Shown: positions 8,698 to 17,868, numbered from the stretch's first letter. The stretch: 64,000 nucleotides of DNA from Anaerolineales bacterium (GCA_020850595.1 JADZEK010000147.1:149762-213761); one strand, 5' to 3'. The notes: a model not told the origin generated them from the letters alone. Translations and numbers: made by a program.

Positions 8698-9747
8698 ATG
8701 TCGCTCGCCGAACTCGCGCCCACCTACCTTGCCGCGCTGGAAAGCGAACTGCGCCAGGCCATTGGTTCGGAGGCGCAGCACCGCCAACCCCATCGCGGGG
8801 CCGAAGCTCCCGCGCCCGCCTCGGCCTACCTGGACGAGTATTACGCCATGCTGGCGTATCACCTGGGCTGGACGGACGGCGGCAAGGGCGGCAAGCGCAT
8901 CCGCCCGCTGCTGTGCCTGCTGACCTGTACGGCAGCCGGGGGCGATTGGCGGCAGGCCCTCCCCATCGCCGCGGCGGTGGAGCTGATCCACAACTTCTCA
9001 CTGCTGCACGACGATATTCAAGACAACAGCCCGCTACGCCACGGACGCCCGACGGTGTGGACGCGCTGGGGGGCGGCCCAGGCGATCAACGCCGGCGATG
9101 CGATGTTCACGCTGGCCTACTTGGCGCCGCATCGCCTGCGCGCGGCGGGCGTCAGCGCGGAGGTCGCGCTCGACTGCCTGGCCGACCTCACGCAAACTTG
9201 CCTGTTCCTGACGCAAGGGCAGTACCTGGACATGGCGTATGAGCAGCGCGCCCAGATCAGTGTGGCTGAATACCTGACGATGATCGAAAAGAAGACGGCG
9301 GTGCTGATTGCCGCGGCGGCCCGCCTGGGGGCGCGCGTGGCGGGCGCGGCGCCGGCGCGGCTGGAGGCGTTCTACCACTTCGGGTGGAACCTGGGCATGG
9401 CTTTCCAATTGCAGGACGATCTGTTAGGGATTTGGGGCGACCCGGCCGTCACGGGCAAGAGCGCCGCCAGCGACCTGGAGAAGCGCAAGAAGAGCCTGCC
9501 GGTAGTATTTGGGCTGGAGCGCTCGCCCGGCTTCGCGGCGGCCTACGCCGCGCCCCACCCGGCCGGCGCACCCGTGGCGGCGCTGGCCGCTGAACTCGCC
9601 GCGCTAGGCGCGCGCGAAGAGGTCGAGCGGCGCGCCCAGGCCACCACGACCGCCGCCATGGAAGCGCTGGAAGTCTGCGACGCGGCCGAGCCGGCGGCGC
9701 GGGCGTTGAGCGACCTGGCCAGCCAACTGCTGCGTCGCAACCAATAG
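8698..9747 (+). CDS. Polyprenyl (geranylgeranyl/farnesyl-type) diphosphate synthase
   Basis: A 349-residue trans-prenyltransferase that condenses isopentenyl diphosphate onto allylic diphosphates. It shows the KRIRP substrate-binding pattern (about residues 65-69), the first Asp-rich motif DDIQD (105-109) and the second, FQLQDDLLG (DD at 240-241). Chain length cannot be read securely; two small residues precede the first motif, so a C15-C20 or longer product is possible. It follows fni with a short GC-rich spacer and is probably co-transcribed. The stop is four bases from the convergent membrane-protein gene, with no terminator between. Confidence 0.9.
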   Translation: MSLAELAPTYLAALESELRQAIGSEAQHRQPHRGAEAPAPASAYLDEYYAMLAYHLGWTDGGKGGKRIRPLLCLLTCTAAGGDWRQALPIAAAVELIHNFSLLHDDIQDNSPLRHGRPTVWTRWGAAQAINAGDAMFTLAYLAPHRLRAAGVSAEVALDCLADLTQTCLFLTQGQYLDMAYEQRAQISVAEYLTMIEKKTAVLIAAAARLGARVAGAAPARLEAFYHFGWNLGMAFQLQDDLLGIWGDPAVTGKSAASDLEKRKKSLPVVFGLERSPGFAAAYAAPHPAGAPVAALAAELAALGAREEVERRAQATTTAAMEALEVCDAAEPAARALSDLASQLLRRNQ

Positions 9748-9751
9748 ACGC

Positions 9752-10240
9752 CTAGATTTGCACAAGCGAGGTGGGCCGCACGCCCAGCGCCTGACGAATG
9801 GCGGCGGCTTTGGCTTGCAGTTGAGACCGGTCGGACGTGGCCCCGTAGTCAATGCGCACACGCTCGCCATCGCGCAGGGTGAAAGCCAGTGAGAACGTGC
9901 GAGTGCCGGTTGACATCAGCCCCACGTCGGCGATGTCGGCGACGGGGTACTCCGCGACCTTCCGGCTCAGGGGCCGCACGTACTCCACGGTGACCATGCG
10001 CCGCGCCTGGTCGTAGCGGGTGATGATGGCGGGCACGATCAGCCAGAGCGCCAAGGCCCCCAGCGGCAGGCCGAGACCCAGCAGCATGCCCAACCCGGTT
10101 GAGAGCCACATGCCAAAGTCCATCTCCGGCTGAAGCAGGAGGGGCAGACCCACCCCGATGACCACCAGTGCACAGCCCAAGACGGCGAACAGCAGCATCA
10201 GCCAGATGAGGAAGTTGGTCTTGTAGTGGTGGAGGAGCAT
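9752..10240 (-). CDS. Membrane protein with C-terminal PH-like region
   Basis: A 162-residue protein with two membrane segments (about residues 10-35 and 43-68), followed by a soluble half rich in beta-strand pattern (VTVEYVRPLSRKVAEYPVADI onward) ending in an amphipathic helix. The layout recalls bacterial PH-domain/DUF304-like membrane proteins, but the match is by eye only. It lies six bases after hemW and is probably in its operon. Function unknown. Confidence 0.6.
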   Translation of the reverse strand: MLLHHYKTNFLIWLMLLFAVLGCALVVIGVGLPLLLQPEMDFGMWLSTGLGMLLGLGLPLGALALWLIVPAIITRYDQARRMVTVEYVRPLSRKVAEYPVADIADVGLMSTGTRTFSLAFTLRDGERVRIDYGATSDRSQLQAKAAAIRQALGVRPTSLVQI

Positions 10241-10246
10241 GGCGAC

Positions 10247-11491
10247 CTACACGAACTCCTGAAAGGCGCGGTTGCCCAGCAGGCGCCCGCCGGGGGTCAG
10301 GCGCGCGCCCTCACTATCCCACGCCAGCAGGCCCAGCGCCATCAGACGGCGCAGTTGGCGGCCAAAGGCGGCGCGCAGATTCAGGCCGTAGCGCGCCGCG
10401 AAGTCGGCCTCACGCACGCCTTCCGCCGTTAGCCGCAGGCCGAGCAGCATGGTCTCGTTCATGGCTTCTGCGTGCGTCTGCGCGTGGCGTTCGACCGCAA
10501 CGGCCGAGAAGGGATAAGGCCGGACCTCGCCCCCAGCCAGGCGGTTGATGTAGGCCGCCGGGGCAAGCACGTTGGAATAGCGCCAGCCCGCCGCGCAGCC
10601 GTGCGCACCCGCGCCCAGGCCAAGGTAGGGCCAGTTGCGCCAGTATTGCAGGTTGTGACGGCACTGAAAGTAGCCGGGCGAGTGGCCGTCGGAGCGCGCC
10701 CAGTTGGAGATTTCGTACTGGGCATAGCCCGCCTGCGCCAGCGCCTCGGCCGCGAAGTGGTACATGTCGGCGGCCAGGTCGGGGTCGGGGAGCGGCAGCA
10801 GGCCCTGGTACACCCAGGCCCGCAGGGGCGTGCCGTTTTCGAGCGATAAGGCGTAGAGCGAGAGGTGTTCGGGCCGCAGGGCCAGCACGCGCCGCAGCGT
10901 GGACTGCCAATCGGCCAGCGTCTGATGCGGGAGGCCAAAGATCAGGTCGAGATTGAGGCCATAGGCCGTGGCGTCGAAGCCGGCCGCGCGGGCCCAGGCC
11001 ACGGCGTTGAGCACATCCTCGAAGGTGTGCAGCCGGTCGAGCAGCTTTAGCTCAGCTGGATGGGCCGACTGCACGCCGAAAGACAGCCGGTTGACGCCCA
11101 GCGCCCGCAGCCCGGCCAGGTAGACGGCGTCTACGGTGCCGGGGTTGGCCTCCAGGGTGATTTCGCAGCCGGGCGTGAGGTCAAAGCTCTGGCGCAGCGC
11201 GGCGAAGAGCGCGGAGTAGTGCTCCAGCGGCACGAGCGAGGGCGTGCCCCCGCCGAAGAAAATGGTGTGCACCGGGAGCTTGGCCCCGGCGGCTTGCCCG
11301 ACGGCGCGGATTTCCTGCTCCAGCGCGGCGGCGTAGGCGGGGATGAGGTCGTTCAGGCCGGCGTAGGTGTTGAAGTCGCAGTAGGCGCAGCGCACCTGAC
11401 AAAAGGGAAGGTGCAGGTACAGGCTAAGCGGCGGCGCGACCCACCCGGCGACGGCGGGTGGGCAGCCGGGGGCGCTGAGAGGAGTATCCAC
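10247..11491 (-). CDS. hemW: Radical SAM protein HemW (coproporphyrinogen oxidase-like, haem chaperone)
   Basis: A 414-residue radical SAM enzyme with the CxxxCxxC cluster motif (C31, C35, C38), FFGGGTPS (about residues 75-82), EANPGT (about 116) and LIFGLPHQT, and a C-terminal winged-helix-like HemN domain. Family members called HemW bind haem; true HemN carries an extra N-terminal region that is missing here, so the chaperone reading is better than the oxidase one. The start is a GTG at 11491, preceded on the minus strand by TAGAAT only six bases away (11498-11503), suggesting a leaderless message. The membrane gene at 9752-10240 follows in the same operon. Confidence 0.9.
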   Translation of the reverse strand: MDTPLSAPGCPPAVAGWVAPPLSLYLHLPFCQVRCAYCDFNTYAGLNDLIPAYAAALEQEIRAVGQAAGAKLPVHTIFFGGGTPSLVPLEHYSALFAALRQSFDLTPGCEITLEANPGTVDAVYLAGLRALGVNRLSFGVQSAHPAELKLLDRLHTFEDVLNAVAWARAAGFDATAYGLNLDLIFGLPHQTLADWQSTLRRVLALRPEHLSLYALSLENGTPLRAWVYQGLLPLPDPDLAADMYHFAAEALAQAGYAQYEISNWARSDGHSPGYFQCRHNLQYWRNWPYLGLGAGAHGCAAGWRYSNVLAPAAYINRLAGGEVRPYPFSAVAVERHAQTHAEAMNETMLLGLRLTAEGVREADFAARYGLNLRAAFGRQLRRLMALGLLAWDSEGARLTPGGRLLGNRAFQEFV

Positions 11492-11497
11492 AGGGGG

Positions 11498-11503
11498 ATT
11501 CTA
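11498..11503 (-). promoter_or_regulatory. Candidate -10 box of hemW, abutting the start codon
   Basis: TAGAAT on the minus strand with six bases to the GTG start, so transcription should begin at or next to the start codon. No good -35 is visible and there is no ribosome-binding site between box and start. Confidence 0.45.
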
Positions 11504-11547
11504 CAGTATCATTGCGCGCAAGTCCGATTTAGCCAGGAGAGTCTTGC

Positions 11548-13086
11548 ATGACCGCGACTGCCTCCACCGCCCAGGCGGTGTTCAATGTGCGCGCCTTTGG
11601 CGCGACGGGCCGGAAGGCCGATAGCGCCCAGACCGCCAGCCAGGCCGCGATTGACGCGGCGGCCGCGGCCGGCGGCGGCACGGTCTATTTTCCGCCCGGC
11701 GATTACACCACCGGCACGCTGCGGCTGAAGAGTCACGTGCGCATCTTCCTCGAGGCGGGCGCGACCATTTGGTCAAGCAAGAACCCGGCGGATTTCGATA
11801 AGGCGCTGTTCTTCGCCGACGGCCAGCACCACATCGGCCTGGACGGCTTCGGCACCATTGACGGCCAGGCTGAATATGCGTGGCGGCTGAAGGACGAGTG
11901 GACTGACTACAATATCTACGCCAACCAGTTGATCGCGGAGGAGGTGGGCATCCCGCTGACGCGCTCATTCCCCACGCCGGACAGCGTGGGGCACCTGGTG
12001 CTCTTCCTGCACTGCGCGGATGTGCGCATCGAACGGCTGCGGTTCCTGCACTCGCCCTCGTGGAGCATGCACCTGTACGACTGTGAGCGGGTGGTGATTG
12101 ACGGCGTGTACATTTACACCAGCCAGCGCGACGGCGTGTGGGCCGACGGCATTGACCCGGACGGCTGCCGCGACGTGCATATTAACAACTGCACCATCGA
12201 GACCGGCGACGACGCCATTGTGTTCTACTCGTACACCATCTACGGCCCGGCGCTGCCGTGCGAGAACATCACCATCACCAACTGCCGGCTGTCATCGTCA
12301 TCCAGCGCGATTAAGTTCTGTGACTGCAACTTCAACGCCATCCGTAACGTGGTGATTAAGGACTGCGTGATCACCAACTCCAACCGCGGCATCGCCTTCA
12401 TGGTCTTCGACGGCGGCGTGGTCGAGAACGTCACGATCAGCAACGTCACCATCCAGACCAGGCGCTTCGACTGGTTCTGGTGGGGCGACGCCGACCCGCT
12501 GCACTTCAACCTGATTCAGCGCAGCGAGATGCATCTGAACTGGGACAAAGACAAGGATAGGCCCGTCGGCGCAATCCGAAACGTGACGCTCGCCAACCTC
12601 ATCGCCGCCGGGCCGGGGCCGAGCCTGATCCACGGCAGCCGCCAGTCGCCGCTGGAGAACATCACGTTTGACAACGTGCGCCTGACGGTGGACGCCGACC
12701 CGGACTCGCCGTGGCAGAAAGCACCCGTGGCGCTGACCGTGGAGAACGCGCGCAATTTCACGCTTAGGGACTTTGAGATCGGCTGGACGACACCCAGCCA
12801 GCCGCACCTGACGAGCGCCCTACTGATAGAAAACGCGCAGGGCCTGACGCTCGAGGGCGTGAGCGCGGGGCCGGCCCCGGCTAACCTGGGCGCGCCGGCC
12901 ATTGTGCTGCGCGACGTGGCGGGGGCGGTGGTGGCAGACTGTCGGGCCAACCCGAGCAGCGGCGCGTTCCTGCACCTGGAAGGCAGCACGCAGAACGTCT
13001 TGCTGCGCGGCAACGATACGCGCAAGGCGGCTCAAGCCGTGACCCGTGCGTCGGGGGTGGCAGAAACAGCTGTGCGCGGGGTGTAG
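11548..13086 (+). CDS. GH28-like right-handed beta-helix glycosidase (pectin-active candidate)
   Basis: A 512-residue protein with the N-terminal pattern of GH28/pectate-lyase-3 proteins (FNVRAFGATG, GGGTVYFPPGDY) and many parallel beta-helix turns. In the active-site zone DGIDPDGC and GDDAI (D221-D222) are kept, but the GHG and RIK motifs of classic polygalacturonases are replaced by SSSSSAIKF. There is no signal peptide, so it should act in the cytoplasm on imported oligosaccharides. An AGGAG ribosome site precedes the ATG. It is convergent with the large minus-strand catabolic operon and shares a terminator with it, which suggests a common physiological theme. Substrate is not proven. Confidence 0.8.
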   Translation: MTATASTAQAVFNVRAFGATGRKADSAQTASQAAIDAAAAAGGGTVYFPPGDYTTGTLRLKSHVRIFLEAGATIWSSKNPADFDKALFFADGQHHIGLDGFGTIDGQAEYAWRLKDEWTDYNIYANQLIAEEVGIPLTRSFPTPDSVGHLVLFLHCADVRIERLRFLHSPSWSMHLYDCERVVIDGVYIYTSQRDGVWADGIDPDGCRDVHINNCTIETGDDAIVFYSYTIYGPALPCENITITNCRLSSSSSAIKFCDCNFNAIRNVVIKDCVITNSNRGIAFMVFDGGVVENVTISNVTIQTRRFDWFWWGDADPLHFNLIQRSEMHLNWDKDKDRPVGAIRNVTLANLIAAGPGPSLIHGSRQSPLENITFDNVRLTVDADPDSPWQKAPVALTVENARNFTLRDFEIGWTTPSQPHLTSALLIENAQGLTLEGVSAGPAPANLGAPAIVLRDVAGAVVADCRANPSSGAFLHLEGSTQNVLLRGNDTRKAAQAVTRASGVAETAVRGV

Positions 13087-13097
13087 CACGAGAAACG

Positions 13098-13137
13098 ACA
13101 GCGGCGGCGCTCCCAATGGGAAGCGCCGTCGCTGTGT
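13098..13137. terminator. Bidirectional terminator hairpin between convergent genes
   Basis: A long imperfect inverted repeat (arms 13098-13114 and 13118-13135, one G-T pair and one bulge) lies between the stops of the GH28-like gene and the DUF4038 gene. Short T-rich runs follow on both strands. Confidence 0.7.
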
Positions 13138-13158
13138 TTATGCTCAGGCAATGACGGG

Positions 13159-14763
13159 TCAGGCTTCGAGGACCAACAGCCAGTCGGTCAGTGTGGGCGG
13201 CAGCGGAATGAGCCACTGGCCGTGGGCGTCGGCCGTGGTCGTGCCCGCAGGCAGTTCCTCGCCCGTGCGCGGGTCCCACCAGAAGGCGCGGTAGCTAACG
13301 CCCGGCTCTAGCTGCAACAGCGCCAGTTTGGTACCGCCCCAGATGGGGCCATACAGGTAGATCAGCCGCAGCTTGCCCGGGATACCGGCCGCGAACGGCA
13401 GGTCAAGGCGCTCGGGCGAGCCGGCCGGGTCCAGCCAATCCTGATGCGGGGCGAAGCGCCACCACTCATAGCGCTCCAACAGGCGTTTGCCCAGAGCCTG
13501 GTGCGCCGAGCCGGGCAGGCACATGGCCTCATCCCAGGGCAGGTTCCCCCAGGTGGCGCCGTGCGGCGACGCGCCATAAGGCTCCTCGCGTGTGTTTATC
13601 TGCCAGAGGCCGTTGGCGCCGTAGGTATGGCCCGCCGCGCCGCTCAAGATGGCGGTCCAGAAGACAAAACGCTGCACCTCCGCGCCGGAGTAGTGCAGGA
13701 TACCCTCATAGCTCACTTCGTCAATGAGCGCGGGCATAATCGGCTGGTGCTGGTACTCGCGCTGGATCTGAGTGACGGAGGCCACCAGCGTCTCGGGGCC
13801 GCCGTGGGCGGGCTGGATCAGGTTCACATCCAGCAAGCCTTCCGCCTGCACCAGATCGCAAATCTCCTGCGCCGAGTGCAGCGTCAGCGGGCGGTGGTAG
13901 GGGTCGAGCGCCTTGACGTAGCGGCCCACCTCGATCCAGCCGTGAATCTGCTGCTGCGTGTCGCCGGGCTTGTCTTCCGAGTTGTACCAGGGCATGGCGG
14001 CTTCGCCGGCCAGGCACCACATGACCGGGTAGGCGCCCCAGCGGGCGATCAGGTTGCGCCAGTGCTGCTTGATCTTGTGCGCGCCCATGATCGGCAGGTA
14101 GTAGCCCCAACTGCCCACGAGCACCGGCACGAGGCCGCTGCGCACCACCCAATTGATGCGCAAATCGGCCTGATCGAAGTAGGCTGGGTTGAGGCGGGCG
14201 TAGTCCGCCTCCCAAGGGAAGCCCGCTTCATTCATGCCACGCGGGTCAAACCCGGGCATGTCGGGATACAGGCCGGCGACGATCTGCACCAGGGTGAAGC
14301 CTTTGCGCACCCGGTCGGCCGTCAACTGCTGAAAACCCTCTGGCCACTTCAGGCGGCGGCAGAGAGCCATCCACCAGGTGTCGCCGAACCAAAAGAACGG
14401 CGTGCCGTCAGCATGTTCGAGCGTGCGGCGCGAGGCAGCGACGCGCAGCGGGCCGTGCAACAGCAGGGGGTTGCGGCCGGTGTAGGGCCGGGCCACCAGC
14501 GTGGCCGCCTGGCCGTGCAAGTCGGGGTTGGCCGGGTCGGTCGCCTCGGTCGTGATGGCATACGTGCCCGGCGCGGGCGGGGCGAAGCGCACGCGCCATT
14601 CGCCGCCGCCCGCCCAATAGGCGGGCACGCGCCAGGTCTGGCCGGTTGGTCCGGTCACGAGCGCGTCAAGCTCGACCTGGTTGAATGGATCGGCATAGGG
14701 CCGCAGGGTGGCATAGGCCCACTCGCTGACCTCGTGCTGGACGCCGTAGAGTTGCAGGGCCAC
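13159..14763 (-). CDS. DUF5060/DUF4038 apiosidase-like glycoside hydrolase
   Basis: A 534-residue protein with an N-terminal DUF5060-like beta domain (about residues 1-95), a DUF4038 catalytic TIM barrel (about 100-430; HADGTPFFWFGDTWW marks its start and LIDEVSYEG a likely acid residue) and a C-terminal beta domain. DUF4038 is the Pfam apiosidase-like domain, which includes GH140 enzymes cutting apiose from rhamnogalacturonan II. I start at the GTG at 14763, with GGAGG eight bases upstream, rather than the TTG at 14802. No signal peptide is visible, so it is cytoplasmic. It is the last gene of the 16-gene operon. Activity on apiosides is inference. Confidence 0.75.
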   Translation of the reverse strand: MALQLYGVQHEVSEWAYATLRPYADPFNQVELDALVTGPTGQTWRVPAYWAGGGEWRVRFAPPAPGTYAITTEATDPANPDLHGQAATLVARPYTGRNPLLLHGPLRVAASRRTLEHADGTPFFWFGDTWWMALCRRLKWPEGFQQLTADRVRKGFTLVQIVAGLYPDMPGFDPRGMNEAGFPWEADYARLNPAYFDQADLRINWVVRSGLVPVLVGSWGYYLPIMGAHKIKQHWRNLIARWGAYPVMWCLAGEAAMPWYNSEDKPGDTQQQIHGWIEVGRYVKALDPYHRPLTLHSAQEICDLVQAEGLLDVNLIQPAHGGPETLVASVTQIQREYQHQPIMPALIDEVSYEGILHYSGAEVQRFVFWTAILSGAAGHTYGANGLWQINTREEPYGASPHGATWGNLPWDEAMCLPGSAHQALGKRLLERYEWWRFAPHQDWLDPAGSPERLDLPFAAGIPGKLRLIYLYGPIWGGTKLALLQLEPGVSYRAFWWDPRTGEELPAGTTTADAHGQWLIPLPPTLTDWLLVLEA

Positions 14764-14828
14764 AGACCTAACCTCCAGCGGCCGGCACGGGGCGGGCCGC
14801 AATGCGAGTGAGAGGGCAACCGGGCCGC

Positions 14829-15911
14829 TCAGCCCAGGTCGGCGACGTTGATGGGTTGGCCGTTCTGCGCCGTCGAGCGATAGGCCGCGTCGAGCAGTTC
14901 GACGACGCGCTGTGCGATGGAGCCGGGCGAGCCGTTGGGCGCGCGGCCCAGCGCCACGTCTACCAGGTTGGCGGAGGTGGCGAACTTGGGATAGCGGTCA
15001 TCGGGCGGCAGCGGCCCGTAGTTTTCCTCAGTGCCGTCTTCCAGCCGGACGTACAGCGTGCCGGCGCCCTGGTCGAGCAGCAGATAGCCTTTCTCGCCGT
15101 AGATGGACAGGAGCAACTGCCCGCCGTCGCCCTGGCCGAGGTTGCCGGTGCTGCTGAGCGTGCCGATGGCGGCGCGGCCGTTGGCCGGCTTGAAGCGCAC
15201 GCTGACGGCGTCAATCACGTCTACCGCCACGTCGTAGTTGTCCATAAAGCTGGAGACGCGCTCGGCCTGCAAGCCGGTGATGAAGAACAGCGCCCCGGCG
15301 GAGTGCGTCATTTGCAGGTGCCCCTGGCCGCCGCCCGCCAGCTTGGGGTCGCTGTAGGCCTGGCCGGGGCCGGTGACGGGATAGCCGAACACGGGCGCGT
15401 AAGCCTGGTCGTTGCCCCGGTAGAACTCGATGACCATCGAGGCGAAGTGGACGTTGACGAGTTGCAACGCGCCCAGCCGGCCGGAGGCCACCACGTCGCG
15501 CGCCCGGCGGGTGACGGCGGTGTAGTTCCAGGGGTAGCCCACGATGAGTTCGCGGCCCTTTTCAGCCGCGAGGCGCACCAGGTCGTGGGCGTGAGCAGCC
15601 TCCAGCACCATGGGCTTTTCAAGGAGCACGTGCACCCCGGCCTCGAGACAGGCCTTGGCAACCGCGTAGTGCGAGGTATGGTTGGTGGCAACGATCACGC
15701 CGTCCAGCCGCTCGGCGGCCAGCATGGCGTGATAGTCGGTGTAGGTTTTTCGCGGGCCAAAGACGGCGGTGGCCCGCGCCAGGGCCGCTTCGGAGCGGTC
15801 GGATAGGGCGGCCAGTTCCGCCGCCGGGTTCGCCAGCAGGCCAGGGATGTGGGCGGTGGTAGACCACCAGCCGGTGCCGATGATGCCGATACGGGCTTTG
15901 GGATCAGACAT
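14829..15911 (-). CDS. Gfo/Idh/MocA family oxidoreductase
   Basis: A 360-residue NAD(P)-dependent sugar oxidoreductase. The N-terminal Rossmann fold starts with IGIIGTGWW (about residues 8-16), the conserved EKP motif follows (LLEKPMV, about 96-102), and the C-terminal half is the usual beta-sheet substrate domain. Family members oxidise or reduce sugars, inositols and their acids at one hydroxyl. A GAGGT ribosome site precedes the ATG. It sits between an enolase-superfamily dehydratase and the DUF4038 glycosidase, so a role as a sugar (possibly apiose or uronate-related) dehydrogenase is plausible but unproven. Confidence 0.85.
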   Translation of the reverse strand: MSDPKARIGIIGTGWWSTTAHIPGLLANPAAELAALSDRSEAALARATAVFGPRKTYTDYHAMLAAERLDGVIVATNHTSHYAVAKACLEAGVHVLLEKPMVLEAAHAHDLVRLAAEKGRELIVGYPWNYTAVTRRARDVVASGRLGALQLVNVHFASMVIEFYRGNDQAYAPVFGYPVTGPGQAYSDPKLAGGGQGHLQMTHSAGALFFITGLQAERVSSFMDNYDVAVDVIDAVSVRFKPANGRAAIGTLSSTGNLGQGDGGQLLLSIYGEKGYLLLDQGAGTLYVRLEDGTEENYGPLPPDDRYPKFATSANLVDVALGRAPNGSPGSIAQRVVELLDAAYRSTAQNGQPINVADLG

Positions 15912-15942
15912 GGTGACCTCGCGGTTAGGGTCGGGTTAGCGC

Positions 15943-17076
15943 TTATACCACGTGATCGAACAGGTACTTGTGAACGGCTTCTTCGCGAATCTCGATGCCC
16001 AGGCCGGGGCCGTTGAGCACCGGCACCCACCCACCCTCTTGCGTGATGGGCATGACCACCAACTCGTTTTGGAGCGGGCTGGGCAAGGGCTTAAGCTCGA
16101 AGACGATATAGTTGGGCGCCGTGGCGGTCAGGTGCACCGCGGCGGCGGTGTTGATAGCGCTGCTCCAGGTGTGGGCGTTGTAGAACAGGTGCGCCGCCGC
16201 CGTCATCTCGATGACTTCCTTGACAGCGGTGATGCCGCCGATGCGGCCGGGGTCGGCCAGGTAGATATCGGCCACGCCCAACTCGATCAGGCGCTTGTAG
16301 GCGGCCGGGGTCCACTCGCGCTCGCCCGCCGCCACCTGCGTTTGGATGGACCGGCGCAGGTGTTGGTAAGCCTCGATGTTGGTCGGCTGAAAGGGGTCTT
16401 CGATCCAGCGCAGGCCGTATTGCTCAAACTCGCGCGACATGCGCACGCCCATGGCATAGTCCCAGCGCGTCTTCTTGCCCAGGTCTACCATGAAGTCCAC
16501 GTTGGGGCCGATGGCCTCGCGCACGGCGCGCACGTAGGCGATGTCGCGCTTCTCGTCGGTGCCCAGGTTGGCTTCGCCCATCTTGCCGAAGCCAACCTTC
16601 ACGGCGGTGTAGCCGTTCTGGGCGTGATCGGCCAGCTCCTGGGCCAGGTCGTCCAGGCCGGCCTTGCTGGGGTGCGTGCTGGCGCAGGCGCGCAGCCGGT
16701 CGTGCAGCTTGCCGCCCAGCAGGTTGTGGATCGGCAGGCCGAGCGCCTTGCCCTTCAGGTCCCACAGGGCAATGTCAATGGCGCTGACGGCGAAGGTCGC
16801 CATGCCGGTATCGCCGTACCACCAGCAGTGGTCTTTAATGAGGCGATAGAGGGCGTGGTTTTCGGTGGGGTCGCGGCCGATTAGCAGGGGCGCGAAGCCC
16901 TGCTCGATGAGGGTCTTGACCGCCAGCGCGGCCTCCGGCCACTGCGAGATGCACTCGCCCCAGCCGACGAGGCCGTTGTCGGTCTCGATCTTGGCAAGCG
17001 TGACGTGCCGCATGACCATGCGGTCGTTGGGTTCGGGGTAGCGCAGCGGGTAAGCCGTAACTTTCCTGATGTGCAT
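15943..17076 (-). CDS. Enolase-superfamily (mandelate racemase/muconate lactonizing type) dehydratase, copy 2
   Basis: A 377-residue protein with the N-terminal capping domain and C-terminal barrel of the mandelate racemase group. Metal and catalytic candidates are visible: Lys in AVKVGFGK (about residue 165), Asp in FMVDLG (about 198), Glu in WIEDP (about 225), Glu in AAGERE (about 250) and His in NAHTWSS (about 300). Most members dehydrate sugar acids to 2-keto-3-deoxy acids, though racemases and epimerases also occur. It shares little local sequence with the other copy at 24737-25876, so the two should have different substrates. Operon position: between the SDR and the Gfo/Idh gene. Confidence 0.85.
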   Translation of the reverse strand: MHIRKVTAYPLRYPEPNDRMVMRHVTLAKIETDNGLVGWGECISQWPEAALAVKTLIEQGFAPLLIGRDPTENHALYRLIKDHCWWYGDTGMATFAVSAIDIALWDLKGKALGLPIHNLLGGKLHDRLRACASTHPSKAGLDDLAQELADHAQNGYTAVKVGFGKMGEANLGTDEKRDIAYVRAVREAIGPNVDFMVDLGKKTRWDYAMGVRMSREFEQYGLRWIEDPFQPTNIEAYQHLRRSIQTQVAAGEREWTPAAYKRLIELGVADIYLADPGRIGGITAVKEVIEMTAAAHLFYNAHTWSSAINTAAAVHLTATAPNYIVFELKPLPSPLQNELVVMPITQEGGWVPVLNGPGLGIEIREEAVHKYLFDHVV

Positions 17077-17112
17077 GCGAGCGCCTTTGCGAGAGTTGGT
17101 TGAGACTAGCGG

Positions 17113-17868
17113 TTAGGGCATCACCGCCCCGCCGTTGACATCCAGGATGGCGCCGGTCATATACGAGGCCAGGTCGGAGGCGAGGAAGACGATCACCTTG
17201 GCGATCTCGGACGGCTCGGCCAGGCGCTTGAGCGGCACCTGGCTCACGGCGGCGTCGAGCGAGGCCTGCGGCAGGTTGGACATGAGGCGGGTGTTGACCG
17301 TGCCGGGGGCGATGCAGTTGACGATGATGTTGTCGGGCGCGAAGTGGCGGGCAAAGGCCTTGGTCATGGACATGATGCCGGCCTTGGAGGCGCTGTAGAC
17401 GGTGGCGTTGAAGATGCCGCCGGTGCGCCCGCCGGTGGAGCTGACGTTGATGATGCGCCCCCAGCCGGTGGGTTTCATAGCGTTGCCGGCCTCGCGCGAG
17501 AGGAAGAACACCGACCGCAGGTTGGTGTTCATGATGCGGTCGTAGCTCTCCTCCGTCATGCCTTCGATGGAGATGCGCGGGCAGATGCCGGCGTTGTTGA
17601 CCAGAATATCCAGCCGGCCGTAATGCGCCAGCGTCCCCGCCACCAGCCGCTTGATCTCGGCCAGCGAGGTGATGTCGTGGGCGAGCGCCAGGGCCGAGCC
17701 GCCGTTGGCCCGGATACGCGCGGCCTGATCCTCGACCTCGGCCTGGTCTATGTCGCAGAGCACCACGCTCGCGCCGACCTCGGCCAGGGCCACCGCCGCC
17801 GCCGCGCCCAGGCCGCGCGCCGCGCCGGTGACCAGGGCGACGCGCCCGGTGGCGCTGACGCCGCTCAT
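17113..17868 (-). CDS. Short-chain dehydrogenase/reductase (FabG-like)
   Basis: A 251-residue classic SDR with the cofactor motif TGAARGLG (about residues 15-22), NNAG (about 90-93), catalytic Ser in NVSS and the active-site YSASK (about 160-164). It oxidises or reduces a hydroxyl or keto group with NAD(P). The stop of the upstream isomerase gene overlaps this start by four bases (ATGA), so they are translationally coupled. In this operon it probably acts on a sugar or sugar acid, but the SDR sequence alone does not tell the substrate. Confidence 0.85.
   Translation of the reverse strand: MSGVSATGRVALVTGAARGLGAAAAVALAEVGASVVLCDIDQAEVEDQAARIRANGGSALALAHDITSLAEIKRLVAGTLAHYGRLDILVNNAGICPRISIEGMTEESYDRIMNTNLRSVFFLSREAGNAMKPTGWGRIINVSSTGGRTGGIFNATVYSASKAGIMSMTKAFARHFAPDNIIVNCIAPGTVNTRLMSNLPQASLDAAVSQVPLKRLAEPSEIAKVIVFLASDLASYMTGAILDVNGGAVMP

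Noticed and set aside
13444..14811. Long plus-strand open frame opposite the DUF4038 gene
   Set aside because: It is a mirror of the high GC third positions in the real gene: Arg/Gly/Ala/Val-rich, no recognisable domain. The same holds for 34359-35768 plus, 58815-59819 minus and 10459-11551 plus.
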